NCBI GenBank assembly: GCA_004376785.1
Contig: SOIY01000316.1
Location: forward strand, 1 to 9,305
Length of the DNA stretch: 9,305 nucleotides
Reading direction: 5' to 3'
Source of the DNA: Candidatus Stahliibacteriota bacterium
Lineage (GTDB): Bacteria > Hydrothermota > Tepidihabitantia > SM23-42
Both the position numbers and the translations under genes were made by a program. Shown in pieces: positions 7,731 to 9,305 of the stretch (within the stretch, counting starts at the first letter, position 1; every line of letters starts with the position of its first letter). Below the pieces are notes generated by a model. It saw nothing but the letters and a program-made list of their open reading frames with translations. It was not told the origin of the DNA and ran no database searches.

Positions 7731-8913
7731 AGATTATCCTTCCTTTTTTAATTGTATACTTTACAATATCTTCACCAAAATAATATGGAATCTTTTTATA
7801 ATTATCTACACATAATATTACCAGATCTGCCTGTTTACCTTTTTCAATGCTGCCGATTTTATCGAATAAATCAAGTGCTTTTGCACCATATTTTGTTGCA
7901 CCTATAATCGCATCCTCAACACACATTCCATATACAATACATGCAAGTGAAATAATCTTCGGCATTGAATAAATCATACATGAACCAGGATTAAAATCAG
8001 AAGCGATTGCCACAGGACACTCTGTGCTTTTGTATGCCTTAATATACGGCTTCTTCTTAATCTGCAAAAAGAACGACGTTCCGGGAAGAAGTGTTGGAAT
8101 AACACCCGATTTCTTCATTGCCTTAATCGCACTTTTTGTAGTATAAAGCAAATGGTCAGCAGATGTGCAATTCAATTGAGCTGCTAAACGCGCCCCCCCT
8201 ACGTTAGCAAATTCATCTGCATGAATTTTAAGTTTGAAATTGAATTCTTTTGCCTTTAATAAAACTTTTTTGCTTTCTTTTTTTGTAAATGCAATCTTGT
8301 CACAAAATATATCGCAGAAAACAGCAAGTTTCTTCTTTGCTATCTCAGGTATCATTTCTTCTCTTACAAGATCTATATAATCCCTTCGTTTCATCTGATA
8401 AGGAACAGTATGAACAAGATAGGTCGGTATAATATCGAGCACTGAATCTTTTTTTAATTTATTAATAACCCTCAACATCTTCAGCTCTTCAGGCGTAGAC
8501 AACCCGTAACCGCTTTTGATTTCAACCGTAGTAGTACCATGTTTTATAATGTTGTTTATCCTCTGTTTTCCCTGATTATATAATTCCTGTTTAGTTGCTT
8601 TACGTGTCATCTTCACGGTATTTGCAATGCCACCCCCTGCTCTGGCGATCTTTTCATAATCAACACCACTAACCCTCATTGCGAACTCGTCTTCTCTTGA
8701 ACCGCCATATACCAGATGTGTATGTGAATCAACAAAACCAGGACATACCACACAATTTTTTGCATTAATCGTTTCTAATTTCTTTTTATCGGTTTTTACC
8801 TTGCCGACAGTTTTTATTCTACTGTTTTCAATGAGTATTGAGGCATCTTTTACTACACCGATACCGTCTTTCATCGTAAGGATCTCACAAGCATTCTTGA
8901 TTAACATTGCCAT
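7714..8913 (-). CDS. hutI: Imidazolonepropionase
   Basis: A metal-dependent amidohydrolase that opens the imidazolone ring of imidazolonepropionate to give N-formimino-glutamate, the substrate of the next gene's product. From the chosen ATG the protein has 399 residues, normal for HutI. Motifs, numbered from that ATG, are PGFVDSHTHLVYGGSREDEF (58-77, metal ligands H64 and H66), TTTVEIKSGYGLS (127-139), KIHADEFANVGGARLA (H231), SADHLLY (H254) and VAIASDFNPGS (D306); these are the expected zinc and active-site positions. The frame stays open up to a TTG at 8946, but that TTG is the -35 box of a promoter, and the extra 11 residues (MTYIKNRVKYP) do not look like HutI. The start is therefore placed at ATG 8913, with ATG 8907 as the alternative. 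The gene overlaps ftcD by 17 bp. No histidine ammonia-lyase or urocanase gene is visible. Confidence 0.93.
   Translation of the reverse strand: MAMLIKNACEILTMKDGIGVVKDASILIENSRIKTVGKVKTDKKKLETINAKNCVVCPGFVDSHTHLVYGGSREDEFAMRVSGVDYEKIARAGGGIANTVKMTRKATKQELYNQGKQRINNIIKHGTTTVEIKSGYGLSTPEELKMLRVINKLKKDSVLDIIPTYLVHTVPYQMKRRDYIDLVREEMIPEIAKKKLAVFCDIFCDKIAFTKKESKKVLLKAKEFNFKLKIHADEFANVGGARLAAQLNCTSADHLLYTTKSAIKAMKKSGVIPTLLPGTSFFLQIKKKPYIKAYKSTECPVAIASDFNPGSCMIYSMPKIISLACIVYGMCVEDAIIGATKYGAKALDLFDKIGSIEKGKQADLVILCVDNYKKIPYYFGEDIVKYTIKKGRIIYGKNR
7737..7745 (-). promoter_or_regulatory. Strong Shine-Dalgarno site of ftcD
   Basis: The minus strand reads AAGGAAGGA followed by six bases before the ATG at 7730. 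It lies inside the hutI coding region, upstream of the hutI stop, so ribosomes on hutI pass over it. It supports the chosen ftcD start and explains how the overlapping gene is translated efficiently. Confidence 0.75.
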
Positions 8914-8918
8914 CGGAT

Positions 8919-8946
8919 ATTTTACCCTATTTTTAATATAAGTCAA
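8919..8946 (-). promoter_or_regulatory. Sigma70-type promoter of hutI-ftcD
   Basis: The minus strand carries TTGACT (8946-8941), a 16-base spacer and TAAAAT (8924-8919), each one base from the consensus hexamer. Only five bases separate the -10 box from the ATG at 8913, so the expected transcript start falls at or next to the start codon and the message would be leaderless or nearly so. An AGGG inside the spacer and next to the -10 box would then not be in the RNA. Confidence 0.55.
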
Positions 8947-8959
8947 CAGTCTATAGCGT

Positions 8960-8990
8960 GATTACAGCGAAAAAATACAGATTACAACGA
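8960..8990 (+). repeat. Direct repeat GATTACARCGA, two copies
   Basis: GATTACAGCGA at 8960-8970 and GATTACAACGA at 8980-8990 differ at one base and are 20 bp apart, close to two helical turns. They lie just upstream of the hutI promoter -35 box. A third, inverted GATTACA core occurs at 9060-9066. Such spacing on one DNA face would suit a regulator, but no known operator was recognised. Confidence 0.4.
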
Positions 8991-9070
8991 TTTCTCCTTT
9001 GTTATTGAGAGGAGCGAATTTGTCTCGAGCAACGTCGAGAGAGCGACGAAGCAATCTCATGTAATCTGTA
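8976..9070. repeat. 95-bp palindromic intergenic repeat element
   Basis: The element begins with TACAGATTACA (8976-8986) and ends with its exact reverse complement TGTAATCTGTA (9060-9070). Inside is a smaller hairpin, TCTCGA-GCAACG-TCGAGA (9023-9040). The core begins ATTGAGAGGAGCGA (9004-9017) and ends GCGACGAAGCAATCTC (9043-9058). The core resembles a dispersed intergenic repeat that I recall from many uncultivated bacterial genomes, of the form CATTGCGAGGAGCGA...GCGACGAAGCAATCTC; this was not checked by search. It encodes nothing and has no clear target-site duplication, so a REP- or MITE-like element is the best description. Confidence 0.55.
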
Positions 9071-9108
9071 ACTTACCCGAAAGAAATATCTGTAGTTGAG
9101 CGGGGTTC

Positions 9109-9135
9109 ACCCAGCCCATCTGCGATGGGCTGGGT
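9109..9135. repeat. Perfect 12-bp stem-loop
   Basis: ACCCAGCCCATC (9109-9120), a three-base loop TGC, and GATGGGCTGGGT (9124-9135) form a perfect GC-rich hairpin in an otherwise AT-rich spacer. It lies about 100 bases past the stop of the upstream gene. Neither strand has a T-run directly after the stem, so it is not a standard intrinsic terminator. It could protect or end the upstream transcript in another way, or belong to a repeat family. Confidence 0.6.
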
Positions 9136-9235
9136 ACATCGGGCATAATGCCATTTTTAAAATTGATACAAAATTTATTGGGAATACAATTTAAGCTATT
9201 ACAATCTATTAAATTAAAGATAGTGCAGAAATATT

Positions 9236-9305
9236 CTATCTTACCAAAATCAATTTCCTTGTTTCCTTGTAATCGCCTACCTGGAATTCTAAGAAATAAA
9301 CACCA
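9236..9305 (-). CDS. C-terminal end of a protein with a T9SS-like sorting domain, 5' part outside the window
   Basis: Only the last 23 codons are visible, ending at a TAG (9238-9236). They read GVYFLEFQVGDYKETRK followed by LILVR. The pattern of G-[VI]-Y-F, a short beta strand, then K-x-T-[RK]-K-hydrophobic and a basic end is typical of the type IX secretion (Por) C-terminal sorting domain (type A), which directs proteins through the outer membrane and is then removed. Such tails sit on secreted enzymes, adhesins or surface proteins; which kind cannot be told from this fragment. It is separated from hutI by 289 bp with its own structures, so it is probably not part of the hut operon. Confidence is moderate because the fragment is short. 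Confidence 0.6.
   Translation of the reverse strand, partial: GVYFLEFQVGDYKETRKLILVR

Larger units (their letters stand above)
8947..9235. other. Intergenic region with repeats and hairpins, no gene seen
   Basis: These 289 bases separate the upstream sorting-domain gene from hutI. Both strands were read and no convincing coding frame, tRNA or rRNA was found. The left part holds a direct repeat and a 95-bp inverted-repeat element, the middle a perfect 12-bp hairpin and a small GGCAT-A-ATGCC palindrome (9142-9152). The right 80 bases are very AT-rich, with a weak 7-bp AT-only inverted repeat (9188-9194 with 9209-9215). No hairpin here is followed by a T-run, so no intrinsic terminator could be called for the upstream gene. 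Confidence 0.6.

Noticed and set aside
8976..9070. Possible CRISPR repeat or small RNA gene
   Set aside because: There is a single inverted-repeat unit with no regular repeat-spacer pattern and no cas gene; no promoter dedicated to an RNA was found.
9188..9215. Inverted repeat AATTTAA / TTAAATT as a terminator of the upstream gene
   Set aside because: The stem is seven A/T pairs with a 14-base loop and no following T-run, so it is too weak and likely due to base composition.

Overview
The window carries an AT-rich bacterial chromosome segment in which every supported gene lies on the minus strand, so transcription runs from high to low coordinates. The 3' end of an upstream gene (9236-9305) encodes a fragment resembling a type IX secretion (T9SS) C-terminal sorting domain, with a GVYFLEF start, a GDYKETRK strand and a basic end. 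That fragment, together with the mix of gene families, suggests a member of the Fibrobacteres-Chlorobi-Bacteroidetes (FCB) group or a related uncultivated phylum such as candidate division WOR-3 or Cloacimonadota. This assignment is an inference of moderate to low certainty.

Reading in the direction of transcription, the sorting-domain gene is followed by a 289-base intergenic region (8947-9235). It holds a perfect 12-bp hairpin, a 95-bp element bounded by 11-bp inverted repeats, a short direct repeat and a good sigma70-type promoter. That promoter serves hutI (imidazolonepropionase), whose end overlaps ftcD, a full-length bifunctional glutamate formimidoyltransferase / formimidoyl-THF cyclodeaminase. 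Together these two genes perform the last part of histidine breakdown, releasing glutamate and passing the one-carbon unit to tetrahydrofolate. The earlier steps (hutH, hutU) are not in the window.

A second promoter, almost matching the sigma70 consensus (TTGACA-16-TATAAT), overlaps the last codons of ftcD. It appears to start a separate transcription unit of five tightly packed genes: TPR protein A, ExeA-like AAA ATPase A, TPR protein B, ExeA-like AAA ATPase B, and a PHP-family metallophosphoesterase that runs off the left edge. Gaps are 13 bp or less, and two junctions overlap (TAATG and TTGA).

The most unusual content is this doubled TPR-ATPase cassette. Both ATPases and both TPR proteins look like paralogues, so a TPR-ATPase pair was probably duplicated as a unit. 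The TPR proteins have diverged into one with a long acidic/proline-rich tail and one with a lysine-rich tail, yet both end in a similar I-x-aromatic-L motif. ExeA-family ATPases are known from secretin assembly, MSHA pilus biogenesis (MshM with TPR protein MshN) and exosortase loci. The role here is therefore probably cell-envelope or surface-machinery assembly, but the sequence alone does not prove it.
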